A stretch of 64,000 nt of DNA from an uncultured Bacteroidales bacterium. Lineage in GTDB: Bacteria; Bacteroidota; Bacteroidia; Bacteroidales; WCHB1-69. Location: contig OMYJ01000001.1 of the NCBI GenBank assembly GCA_900315245.1, positions 372,001 through 436,000 on the forward strand, in the 5' to 3' direction. The notes below the pieces were generated by a model. That model was not told the origin of the DNA, ran no database searches, and worked only from the letters and a program-made list of their open reading frames with translations. This document shows positions 50,629 through 59,600 of the stretch, piece after piece; position 1 is the first letter of the stretch; every line of letters begins with the position of its first letter. Position numbers and translations under genes: made by a program.

Positions 50629-51471
50629 ATGAAATATATCGGTCCTCACGTCAGTGCATCGGGTGGGGTGGAGAATGCCCCTTTGAACGCCATGCAGGTC
50701 GGTGCGACGGCTTTCGCCCTGTTCACCAAAAACCAGCGCCAATGGTTTTCCGCCCCGTTGAGCGACAAATCCATCGTTTCTTTCAAGGAAAACCTTGCAA
50801 AATCGGGTATTTCCACAGATTATGTGCTTCCTCACGACAGCTATCTTATTAACCTTGGTAGTCCGGAACCGGAAGGACTGGATAAATCGCGTAACTCCTT
50901 CTTGGAGGAGATGCAGCGCTGCGAACAACTCGGGTTAAAAATGCTTAATTTCCATCCGGGCAGCCACCTGAAAAAGATCACTCTGGAGGAATGTTTGGCA
51001 CGCGTGGCCGAGAGCATTAACTTCGCTTTGGACAAAACGAGCGGTGTGACTGCAGTGATTGAAAATACGGCAGGACAAGGCACCAATGTGGGCTTTAGCT
51101 TCCATCATTTGGCGTATATTATTGATAAAGTGGAAGATAAGAGTAGGGTAGGGGTTTGTTTGGACACCTGTCATACCTATTCTGCCGGTTATGACCTCAA
51201 AACAGAAAGCGGTTACAATGCCACATTCGAGGAGTTTGAGGAGGTAGTCGGATTCAAATACCTGCGGGGCATTCATCTCAACGACACGAAAAAGGAGTTC
51301 GGCAGTCGGGTGGATCGCCACGACAGCATCGGTAAAGGATTGCTGGGTATGGAGTTTTTTGAGCGATTCATGAAAGACCCGCGTTTCGACAACATGCCGC
51401 TCATCCTTGAAACCCCGGACGAAACCCTTTGGGCGGAAGAAATAAAACGGCTATTGGCTTTTAGCTATTAG
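50629..51471 (+). CDS. nfo: Endonuclease IV (AP endonuclease)
   Basis: Nfo cuts the DNA backbone 5' to abasic sites in base-excision repair. The 280-residue TIM barrel has the zinc-ligand blocks [69 protein letters not shown] and ILETPDE. Length is normal. The last residues (LLAFSY) and the stop are encoded by the CTATTGGCTTTTAGC word array, so the natural protein end has probably been replaced or extended by repeat sequence. Confidence 0.95.
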   Translation: MKYIGPHVSASGGVENAPLNAMQVGATAFALFTKNQRQWFSAPLSDKSIVSFKENLAKSGISTDYVLPHDSYLINLGSPEPEGLDKSRNSFLEEMQRCEQLGLKMLNFHPGSHLKKITLEECLARVAESINFALDKTSGVTAVIENTAGQGTNVGFSFHHLAYIIDKVEDKSRVGVCLDTCHTYSAGYDLKTESGYNATFEEFEEVVGFKYLRGIHLNDTKKEFGSRVDRHDSIGKGLLGMEFFERFMKDPRFDNMPLILETPDETLWAEEIKRLLAFSY

Positions 51472-51503
51472 TTTCAGGTTCCAAGTACTTGAAACTTGAA
51501 ACT
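51450..51503. repeat. Word array CTATTGGCTTTTAGC followed by a 17-base palindrome
   Basis: The 15-mer at 51451-51465 is identical to that at 2799. From 51470 an inverted pair of 17-base arms (51470-51486 and 51487-51503, two G-T type mismatches) of TTTCAAG words follows with no loop. Confidence 0.8.
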
Positions 51504-51552
51504 ATCTAAAGAGTTTTTTTCAAAAAAAGTGCTGGCGTATCAAAAAAAAGTG

Positions 51553-51560
51553 TATTTTTG
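51553..51560 (+). promoter_or_regulatory. -7 box (TATTTTTG) of tRNA-Glu
   Basis: Consensus element 14 bases before the tRNA 5' end, after an A-run. Confidence 0.7.
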
Positions 51561-51574
51561 CCGCCGATTTCAAC

Positions 51575-51648
51575 TGCTGCGTTCTTCTAACGGTTAGGAA
51601 TCAAGATTCTCAATCTTGCAATACGAGTTCGATTCTCGTACGCAGTAC
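51575..51648 (+). tRNA. tRNA-Glu (CTC)
   Basis: Acceptor TGCTGCG with CGCAGTA (T1-A72), D-arm TTCTTCTAACGGTTAGGAA, anticodon stem CAAGA/TCTTG with loop TTCTCAA (anticodon CTC), T-arm ACGAG-TTCGATT-CTCGT. Discriminator C, CCA not encoded. Confidence 0.88.
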
Positions 51649-51652
51649 AAAA

Positions 51653-51687
51653 AGCCACCTGTTCGTAAGAGAGGTGGTTATTTTTTT
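51653..51687 (+). terminator. Terminator of tRNA-Glu
   Basis: Stem AGCCACCT (51653-51660) with AGGTGGTT (51672-51679), then a T-run of seven. Confidence 0.8.
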
Positions 51688-51753
51688 GTTATTAGCTATT
51701 GGCTTTTAGCAAATAGACCCCCCTGCTAATAGCCAACAACCAACAGCCAACAG
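51688..51753. repeat. Inverted word array (TTAGCTATTGGC / GCTAATAGCCAAC)
   Basis: The left part repeats the TTATTAGCTATTGGCTTTTAGC words and the right part has the complementary GCTAATAGCCAACAACCAAC words, with a C-run between. It lies between tRNA-Glu and the prenyltransferase gene. Confidence 0.75.
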
Positions 51754-51795
51754 GAATAGAGATAACTGGCAAGTCAAGATTAAAGTCAAATTAAA

Positions 51796-52788
51796 ATGAA
51801 AAGATTAATATACTGGATCCAGAATGCGCGGGCGTACGCGTTGCCGCAGAGTGTGCTCCCGGCTTTGGTGGCTGTGTTTATGGCAGCTGGAAATGACGGT
51901 TTCTCCATCGGATTGAGCATCGTGGCGGTGCTTGGAGTGATGCTGGCCCATCTTTCCGTCAACCTTTTCGACGACTACTTTGACTATCAATTCAACAGTG
52001 AAGAGGTGCGGCAACAGGCGGCCTCGGAGGGTTTACGCGCCCGCATTGCCAAAAGTCCGTATTTGACATCAGGAGAGGTGACCACGCGCCAGCTTTTCAT
52101 CGTGGCCTCCATGTTTGCTCTCGCTGCCATATTGCTGGGTTGTATCGTTTTCATCGAGCGAGGACTCATACCGCTATACATAGCTTTGGCGGCCGGATTT
52201 CTGGGGTTTTTCTACTCGGGCAAACCCATCAGGTTCTGTTATCGCGGGCTTGGTGAGTTGGTCACAGGACTCATCTTCGGTCCCTTGCTGATGGCTGGCG
52301 TACACTATGCCGCATGCGGTGATCTGAACACCGGCGTTTGGGTGGTAGCTGTCGCAGTAGGTCTCTGGGTCATCAATATCTTATACACACACTCCATCAT
52401 GGAGATTTCCACGGACAAAAAAGTGGGGAAAAAAACACTGGCTGAAGTATTGAAAACCAAGCCTTTACAATTGGCCGCATCTGCTGTCTTCAACTTCACC
52501 CCGTACATGATCTTGTTGATAGCACTCCTTTTCGGGCACTTGCAACTTGTGTTTGCCGTTATCTTTCTGGTGCTGCCGAGATCTATCGCCTTGTTTTATC
52601 TGGTTTGGCAGTTCTGCTATCATCCTGAGCGTGAGTTCAAAAGAAAGTGGTGGTATGGTCCAATTGAACATTGGGATGCCATTTCGGAAAATCATTTGGA
52701 ATGGTTTGCCATCCGTTGGTTTTTGGCCCGCAATATTTTGCAGTCTGCCAGTCTCGGTTTCATTATATGCTCGCTAATTATCCTTTAG
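51796..52788 (+). CDS. UbiA-family prenyltransferase (MenA-like)
   Basis: The 330-residue membrane protein has about eight to nine hydrophobic helices and the first Asp-rich motif NLFDDYFDYQ (for Mg-diphosphate binding). The second motif near ISTDKKVGKKTLAE is typical of the MenA/UbiA superfamily. MenA joins a polyprenyl chain to dihydroxynaphthoate in menaquinone synthesis; this role is likely in an anaerobe but other prenyl acceptors cannot be excluded. The N-terminus (WIQNARAYALPQSVLPAL) is MenA-like. No other men gene is adjacent. Confidence 0.82.
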   Translation: MKRLIYWIQNARAYALPQSVLPALVAVFMAAGNDGFSIGLSIVAVLGVMLAHLSVNLFDDYFDYQFNSEEVRQQAASEGLRARIAKSPYLTSGEVTTRQLFIVASMFALAAILLGCIVFIERGLIPLYIALAAGFLGFFYSGKPIRFCYRGLGELVTGLIFGPLLMAGVHYAACGDLNTGVWVVAVAVGLWVINILYTHSIMEISTDKKVGKKTLAEVLKTKPLQLAASAVFNFTPYMILLIALLFGHLQLVFAVIFLVLPRSIALFYLVWQFCYHPEREFKRKWWYGPIEHWDAISENHLEWFAIRWFLARNILQSASLGFIICSLIIL

Positions 52789-52838
52789 TCACTCTTTTCC
52801 TGAGCCTAAAAAAATCGTCTGACAATCAAAAAAAATCG

Positions 52839-52846
52839 TACCTTTG
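52839..52846 (+). promoter_or_regulatory. -7 box (TACCTTTG) of tRNA-Arg(CCG) and yggS
   Basis: Matches TAnnTTTG, 12 bases before the tRNA. Confidence 0.7.
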
Positions 52847-52858
52847 CCGCCAAAATCC

Positions 52859-52932
52859 GGCCCCGTAGTTCAGCTGAATAGAACGTCAGATTCCGGTTCT
52901 GAAAGTCGTGGGTTTGAATCCCGCCGGGGTCA
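52859..52932 (+). tRNA. tRNA-Arg (CCG)
   Basis: Acceptor GGCCCCG with CGGGGTC, anticodon stem TCAGA/TCTGA with loop TTCCGGT (anticodon CCG), T-loop GTTTGAATC. CCA not encoded. No terminator separates it from the next gene. Confidence 0.93.
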
Positions 52933-52946
52933 CTAAAACAGTCCGT

Positions 52947-53618
52947 ATGAACATCGAAAAATACGACGAAATCCGGGCTTCCTTGCCCGCCGGTGTGCGC
53001 CTGGTCGCCGTTTCCAAATTCAAACCGGCGGAAGACATTTCCGTGCTGTACCAACATGGGCAGCGCGTTTTTGGTGAGAACCATGCGCAGGAGATGAAAG
53101 CCAAGCACGAAATTCTCCCCAAAGACATAGAATGGCACTTCATTGGCCATCTACAGACCAACAAGGTCAAATATATTGCCCCGTATGTATCTCTGATTCA
53201 CAGTATTGACAGTCTTGATTTATTGAAAGAGGTCAACAAACAGGCGGTCAAAAACAATCGAGTGATTCCCTGTTTGCTGCAATTCCATATTGCCGATGAG
53301 GAGACCAAGTTCGGATTCTCCTTGGAAGAATGCACGGCGATGCTCGGCAGCCCCGATTTCCAAGAGCTAAAAAACGTTAAAATCCATGGTGTCATGGGGA
53401 TGGCTACCTTTACCGATGATCAAGAGCAAGTACGCCGGGAATTTCAGCATCTGCATCAGATTTTTCAGGAGCTAAAATCTATATATTTTGCACAAAATCC
53501 TGATTTCAAAGAAATATCCATGGGCATGAGCGAGGACTATCCTATTGCCGTAGAAGAGGGCAGCACGTTGGTGCGCATCGGTAGTGCCATCTTCGGACCG
53601 AGGGATTATTCGATTTAG
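52947..53618 (+). CDS. yggS: YggS-family pyridoxal-phosphate homeostasis protein
   Basis: The 223-residue TIM-barrel protein binds PLP through the Lys of VAVSKFKP and has the family blocks RVFGENHAQEMKAKHE, WHFIGHLQTNKVKYI, VHGVMGMATFTDD-like (KIHGVMGMATFTDD) and the phosphate site SMGMSEDYPIAVEEGSTLVRIGSAIFG. YggS maintains PLP pools without known catalysis. The start was placed 14 bases after the tRNA; an earlier start would lie within the tRNA. Its mRNA must therefore be released by tRNA processing or share its promoter. Confidence 0.93.
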   Translation: MNIEKYDEIRASLPAGVRLVAVSKFKPAEDISVLYQHGQRVFGENHAQEMKAKHEILPKDIEWHFIGHLQTNKVKYIAPYVSLIHSIDSLDLLKEVNKQAVKNNRVIPCLLQFHIADEETKFGFSLEECTAMLGSPDFQELKNVKIHGVMGMATFTDDQEQVRREFQHLHQIFQELKSIYFAQNPDFKEISMGMSEDYPIAVEEGSTLVRIGSAIFGPRDYSI

Positions 53619-53653
53619 AATTTGCGGTTTACGAATAACTAAATATACCAAAA

Positions 53654-55087
53654 ATGAAGAAGTTAATACCCTATTTTTTTGCTACAATATTGATAATCAG
53701 CGGATTATCAGCTTTTGCTAATGGAGGCGATGACGGTGTATCCCGTGACCGCAAACCCAAGAAAGAGAAACCCAAAAAGGAGAAAAGCGAGGTGCGCACA
53801 GGTTGGACCTTTGGCATTCTGCCCAGCGTGGCGTATGATGCGGACAAAGGTTTTCAATATGGTGTGCTGGCCAACGTTTATGATTTTGGCGACGGTTCCG
53901 TCTATCCCGACTATTTCCATTCGCTCTATTTTGAGGCGGCATACACCACCAAACGCTCTGGCCTGTTTCGCTTCTCATACGACTCCAAATATTTGATCCC
54001 GAACCACCGTTTCTTCATAGATGTGTCGTATTTGCCTGATGCACTGTGCGATTTCTATGGTTATAACGGTTACCAAACAGTTTATAATGGAGGTTGGGCA
54101 AAGAAAAAGAGTGAAGATTACATCTCCCGTGCTTTCTATAAATCCCAGCGCGATCTTTTCCGTTTCGTAACAGACATTAACGGCAACATCGGCTCAGGGT
54201 GGTACTGGAACGCGGGACTTGGCGTTCTTGGTTACAAAATAGGTCCCGTGAACCTCGACATGATCAACAAGGGCAAGAAAGAAGAGAACCGCTTGCCTTA
54301 CGTGGACGGTTTGTACGACAAATACGTGAAATGGGGTATTCTTTCCCCTGCCGAGGCCAACGGTGGCTGGCATCCTTTCATTCACGGTGGCATCTCGTTT
54401 GACAACCGCGACCGCCAGCAAAACACGAAAAGAGGCTTGAATGCAGAAGCTTTTCTGACTTATTATGCTGGATTTGGAGAAGATAAAGGAGCCAACAGCT
54501 TGATATTCAATGCTAATTTCAGACATTTTGTTCCCGTTTATCAAGATAAAATCACCTTTGCCTATCGACTCGCCGCCCAGTTGAATGTGGCAGGTGACGC
54601 GCCTTTTTATCTTAACAACTATTACAACAACTTTTTTATACAGAGAGTTTTATACGAGGGACTTGGTGGCGGGAACACAAATCGAGGTATCCTTCGTAAC
54701 CGCATTTCCGCGAAAGGCTATGCCTTTGCAAATGTGGAATTTCGCTTTCAAATCTGTAAATTTGACATAGGAAAGGAACATTTTGCTATCGGTCTGAACC
54801 CCTTCGTGGATATGGGTATGGTGTTACAACCTTATCGCCTTGACAAACAAACGATTATAGAGAATATCAAACAGAATGATCCTGAATTTGACCTGAATAA
54901 TCTGTCGGATTTCATTGTTTTTGATGAAAGCAAAAACATTTATCGTCCGCACTTTTCCGGCGGTTTAGGATTGAAAGCGATGATGAACGACAATTTCGTA
55001 CTCTCTGTGGATTGGGCGGTGCCGTTTGACAAGCGGGACAATCACAGCCTGGCGAATATCTATGTCAAAATAGGGTATATGTTCTAA
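53654..55087 (+). CDS. Omp85-type outer-membrane barrel without POTRA domains
   Basis: The 477-residue protein has a signal peptide (MKKLIPYFFATILIISGLSAFA), then a very basic KPKKEKPKKEK stretch and a C-terminal-type surface-antigen barrel. Strands such as WTFGILPSVAYDADKGFQYG, GWYWNAGLGVLGYKI and ANVEFRFQICKFDI are visible. The loop motif NTNRGILRNR resembles the (V/I)RG(F/Y) motif of BamA loop 6, and the protein ends in Phe (IYVKIGYMF). POTRA domains are missing, so it is not BamA itself. Its substrate or role is unknown; related short Omp85 proteins are known in this phylum. Confidence 0.82.
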   Translation: MKKLIPYFFATILIISGLSAFANGGDDGVSRDRKPKKEKPKKEKSEVRTGWTFGILPSVAYDADKGFQYGVLANVYDFGDGSVYPDYFHSLYFEAAYTTKRSGLFRFSYDSKYLIPNHRFFIDVSYLPDALCDFYGYNGYQTVYNGGWAKKKSEDYISRAFYKSQRDLFRFVTDINGNIGSGWYWNAGLGVLGYKIGPVNLDMINKGKKEENRLPYVDGLYDKYVKWGILSPAEANGGWHPFIHGGISFDNRDRQQNTKRGLNAEAFLTYYAGFGEDKGANSLIFNANFRHFVPVYQDKITFAYRLAAQLNVAGDAPFYLNNYYNNFFIQRVLYEGLGGGNTNRGILRNRISAKGYAFANVEFRFQICKFDIGKEHFAIGLNPFVDMGMVLQPYRLDKQTIIENIKQNDPEFDLNNLSDFIVFDESKNIYRPHFSGGLGLKAMMNDNFVLSVDWAVPFDKRDNHSLANIYVKIGYMF

Positions 55088-55090
55088 AGC

Positions 55091-56101
55091 ATGAAACTGT
55101 TTGAAAATCACAATCTCAAGTCTTACAACACTTTCGGAATGGAGGTGTTTGCGCGACGTTTTGTGGCGTTGGAAACAGTGGAGGAAACCCCTGCGGTGGT
55201 GGCCGAATATCTCCAGCAATGGCCCTATTACATCTTGGGAGGAGGAAGCAACACTCTGTTTACCAAAGACTTTGACGGAACTATTGTGCATCCGGCCTTT
55301 CAAGGTATTGAACGGATGGAAGAAAACGGAGACAGTGTGTTGCTGCGCGTGGCCGCCGGGGAGCCGTGGGACAACCTCATCCAATATTGCATCAGGCACG
55401 AGTATTATGGTTTAGAGAACCTTACAGCTATTCCCGGATTGGTGGGAAGTGCCCCGGTGCAAAATATCGGCGCGTACGGGGTGGAGGTCAAAGACACGGT
55501 CTATAAAGTGCAAGGATATATCCTTTCGACCCGCAATCCGTTTGAATTGTCTAATGCTGATTGTCGGTTCGGATACCGTAACTCCATTTTCAAACAGACG
55601 CTGAAAAACGATTGTATCATCACTTTTGTTTGGTTTCAACTATCTAAAAGAAAGCATTTTACACTTTCCTATCAAGGCTTGGCGAAAGCATTGGAGGAGC
55701 GGGAATTGCCGTTGACGTTGCACAGTGTTTCCGATTGTGTGCGAAAGATTCGCGACGCCAAGCTTCCAGATCCTGAAATCGTAGGCAATGGTGGCAGCTT
55801 TTTCAAAAATCCGGTTGTTTCGGATGGGCAATATCAAGAATTGTTGAAGGAATATCCCGATTTGGTAGCTTACGATGCCTCTGAAGGACTGAAGAAACTC
55901 TCTGCTGGCCAGCTGATTGAAAAGGCTGGATGGAAAGGCAAACGGATAGGCAACGCCGGCACCTGGAAGAACCAAGCTCTGGTGCTGGTGAACCACGGTG
56001 GTGCGACCCCCAAGGAAGTACTACACGTGGCTGACAGCATTATCCGAGACGTTAACAACTTGTTCCGCATCACGTTAGAAATGGAAATCAATCGGATTTA
56101 A
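55091..56101 (+). CDS. murB: UDP-N-acetylenolpyruvoylglucosamine reductase
   Basis: MurB reduces the enolpyruvyl group to make UDP-N-acetylmuramate, a committed step to peptidoglycan. The 336-residue flavoprotein has the FAD-binding block YYILGGGSNTLFTKDFDGT, the type I region PGLVGSAPVQNIGAYGVEVKD, the catalytic-Ser block VGNGGSFFKNPVVS, and the C-terminal QLIEKAGWKGKRIGNAGTW. Length fits the longer MurB type. It begins 3 bases after the barrel gene, so the two are in one transcript. Confidence 0.95.
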   Translation: MKLFENHNLKSYNTFGMEVFARRFVALETVEETPAVVAEYLQQWPYYILGGGSNTLFTKDFDGTIVHPAFQGIERMEENGDSVLLRVAAGEPWDNLIQYCIRHEYYGLENLTAIPGLVGSAPVQNIGAYGVEVKDTVYKVQGYILSTRNPFELSNADCRFGYRNSIFKQTLKNDCIITFVWFQLSKRKHFTLSYQGLAKALEERELPLTLHSVSDCVRKIRDAKLPDPEIVGNGGSFFKNPVVSDGQYQELLKEYPDLVAYDASEGLKKLSAGQLIEKAGWKGKRIGNAGTWKNQALVLVNHGGATPKEVLHVADSIIRDVNNLFRITLEMEINRI

Positions 56102-56129
56102 ACAAAAGAAAACAAACAGCGTCTCGCGG

Positions 56130-56154
56130 TAGAGACATTTCTGAAACGTCTCTA
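56130..56154. repeat. Palindrome TAGAGACATTTC-T-GAAACGTCTCTA
   Basis: Twelve-base arms around one base, one A-C mismatch. It shares the GAGAC core with the palindrome at 50583 and lies after murB, where it may help to end or protect the transcript. Confidence 0.7.
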
Positions 56155-56193
56155 AAAGAACAAAATCGGTTTTTGGTTATATCCGAAATTTTG

Positions 56194-56201
56194 TACTTTT
56201 G
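56194..56201 (+). promoter_or_regulatory. -7 box (TACTTTTG) of the lipoprotein/AsmA pair
   Basis: Consensus element 47 bases before the lipoprotein start codon. Confidence 0.65.
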
Positions 56202-56248
56202 CCCGCAAATTAGCAGACATTAATGCTGCGGTTTTATACGATTATAAA

Positions 56249-56647
56249 ATGAAAAAAAAGACTCCTATTATCCATAATATTGTGAGGAAAAGTGTTCTCG
56301 GACTTTGCTTCTGCGTTGTCGCGCTCTTAGTGACTGGCTGCGACTATTTCAACCACAAGGAAAAGTTCGACAAAACCCTGTTAAGCGGCTATTGGGTAAG
56401 CGGCTCGTTGTACGAGTACTACAATGCAGATGGCACCGGCTACACGTGGGATTTCTTGGATGATGTGACCGAAGAGGAGGCCCAGCATTTCACCTGGACG
56501 TTGGAAAAAAGTACATTGACCCAAATTCATCAAATGGAAATGGGCGGTAATGTTCCTAAAGTTTATACCGTAACCAAGCTGAATGCCACCACTTTGGAAT
56601 ACCACGACGATTACGGAAAATATTATACTTTCACTAAAGAGAGATGA
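56249..56647 (+). CDS. Small lipocalin-like lipoprotein
   Basis: The 132-residue protein has a long basic start, a hydrophobic helix and a lipobox (LLVTGC|DYF), so it is an anchored lipoprotein. The mature part reads GYWVSGSLYEYYNADGTGYTW and TWTLEKSTLTQI, the pattern of the small beta-barrel lipocalin-like proteins of this phylum, which describe added 'new versus full' cell-wall or stress proteins only loosely. The stop overlaps the start of the AsmA-like gene (ATGA). Confidence 0.7.
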   Translation: MKKKTPIIHNIVRKSVLGLCFCVVALLVTGCDYFNHKEKFDKTLLSGYWVSGSLYEYYNADGTGYTWDFLDDVTEEEAQHFTWTLEKSTLTQIHQMEMGGNVPKVYTVTKLNATTLEYHDDYGKYYTFTKER

Positions 56648-59600
56648 AAAAAGCCCTGAAAATAACGCTGATTTCTTTGGGATCACTTATTTTGGTGATT
56701 GCCATTGCTATATCTATTGCGCTTTTTAGCATTTTTTCACCTTCCAAACTGGCAAAAATCGTCAACAACCAAGCTGACAAATTCCTTACTTGTGATTTCC
56801 ACATTGACAAGGTAGGGCTCACGTTTTTCAAAACGTTTCCTAAAATCGGACTGGATTTGGAGAATGTGGTGCTTAAAAATCCGCAAAAAGCAAATATTTC
56901 CGACACTTTATTGTATGTAAACGACTGCGTGGCCGCCCTTGATATCCAAGAACTCCTGAAAAACAAAAACATCATTATTCACGAATTTTCACTCAACAAA
57001 GGTCTCGTAAATCTCTATATTGATGAAAACGGGAACGGCAACTATAATGTTTTCAAATCCGAAGACACAACTTCTTTCGACTATCGGGTTGATTTACAGA
57101 AGATTAAAGCAAAAAATCTCGATATCCGTTACCTGAATGACCAGGCGAAGCAGCAAGCAAGGGTCAAAGAAGCTGATCTCACGGTCAAGGGATCGTTCGA
57201 AAAAAACGACATAATAGGGGAAGCGGAATTAGCGGCTGAATCGTTGGCTTTTGAAATCAAAGACAGTTCACAGCTTCACTTTTCCAGCGATAATGTGAAG
57301 GTTTCATACGACGGCTCTTTCACAAATTTTAACCTGCTTGACGGCGAACTCAACGCGGATCTTCAAGATGCTGTTTTGCGCATTGATACCACCCATTATA
57401 TCAACGAGATGGATCTTTCTCTGGCTTCTGATGTGCAAGCTGATTTGGAAAATCTGCATTTCAATCTCAAAAACACCAGTTTGAGCATTGATAAACAGGA
57501 ATTTGCGGTTAATGGTATCATTGACATGGATACTGCCAGTCACGATATTCATACGGACCTGCATTACAAAACCGGCGATTGGAAAATCGAAGAGATTCTG
57601 CCGATGATTCCCCGTGCGGTTATAGGTAACAAACTGGATGACATACAAATAAGTGGTGATATTGCTTTGGAAGGTGATGTGAGGGGAACTTATAGCGACA
57701 CGCGAATGCCGACCATCACCTCCGATGTTGCTTGGCATCACGGCCGCATGGCCATGAAGGATCTGCCGCTCGATTTTGAAAAGACAGACGGTCTTTTTAA
57801 TCTTCGATTGGACTTGGACAACCAATCAAATTTGACGGTGAAAAATCTTTCGGCTACTACAAGAAAACGTAACAAAATTACGGCAAAGGGAACAATCAAG
57901 AACTTGTTAGGCAAGATGTTACTGGATATTTTCGCATCAGGAAATCTCCACATCACCGACTTCAAAGATTTTCTTCCCGAGGATTTCACCCAATACGAAG
58001 GTCAAGCGGATATTAAGGTAAACACACAGTTAGAATATGACCCCGATAAGGATTTTTCTGTTGAAAACGTAAAAAAAGCAAAAGCCAATTGCATCTTTAA
58101 TAATCTTTCGCTTCTCTATCACGACACCATGAAGGTTTCTTCTCCCAAAATGCTGGTAGATCTGGATTTTCCAGTCAAAGAAAAACCGTATAATATTGAA
58201 GAATGGATGAATGCGAAGATAGAGGCGGGAAGTTTGACTGTCTCGAATCCTGAGAAAATCACCATATCGGGCAAGGATATACAACTTGATGCATATACTA
58301 ACAATCTGTTGGACAGTACGATAGATTTTAAATTCGCAACTACATACCAGTTTGACCAGCTTCATGTTTTAGTTGACACTATTTCTGCGCAATTGTCTCA
58401 GCCAAAGGGCGTTTTTGTTCTTCGCAATACAGACCAACTGCAATTAGACTACGTAGGAGGCTCTATTGCTGCCAATATGGGCAACACCATCAAATTCCAT
58501 ACACAGACGTTGAATTTGCATGCCAAAACCGACTATAAGGAAAAAGAGGACAATCTGCTGTTGCGATGGTCACCCACTATTCAGCTGCAGCTGAGTAACG
58601 CCAAAGCCAATATACAAGATGTGGCGCACGCTGTAGAATTCCCATCCCTCAATGTCGATTTCAGTCCGAAAAAAGCAGTGTTAAAAAAGGCTAATTTGAA
58701 GTTTGGCCAGTCAGATATTAACCTTACGGGAACCATCACGGGAATCGAGTCTTATCTCCACAACAAAGGTCTTCTTAAGGGAAATCTTGATCTTGTTGCC
58801 AACTATCTGAACCTAAATGAATTGATAGCGTTTATTGATGGATTTGGTGCTCCAGATTCGCTGTTGGAACAAGCGGAGGCTATTGAGCAGCAGAGCACAT
58901 CGTCACCATTTATCGTTCCGTTTGGTGTGGATGTAAACATGAACACCAAAATTCAAAAAGCATTGTTTGAGGAAGCCGAGTTCCGCAACATTGCAGGACG
59001 TGTATATGTGAAGGACGGTGTGTTGGTTTTGGAGGAAATGGGTCTCACCAACGAGGCTGCGAGGATGCAGCTCACGGCCATGTACCGTACCCCGCGAATG
59101 AATCACCTATTTCTTGGTTTTGACTTCCATCTTCTTGACATCAAGATAGATAAGCTTATCGCCATGATTCCTGAAGTCGATACAATCCTACCTATGCTCA
59201 AATCGTTCAGCGGCAATGCGGAGTTCCATTTCGCCGCCGAAACATACCTTAAGTCCAACTACGACATCAAATTTTCCACCTTGCGCGGTGCCGCCGCTAT
59301 CAACGGACATGACCTTGTGGTCCTTGATAGTGAAACCTATAGGAATATTGCCAAAAAACTGATGTTCAGCAAGAAGACGGAGAACAAAATCGACAGTTTA
59401 TCCACAGAGATCACCATTTTCAGGAACGAAGTTGATGTCTATCCTTTTTTGCTTTCCATTGATAAATACAGTGCAATTATTTCTGGGCGCCATAATTTGG
59501 ACATGACCTACGATTACAATATCTCATTGGTGAAACCTATACGTATAGGGCTGGATATCATCGGATTAGAAGACAGATTGAAATTCAAAGTCGGGAAAGC

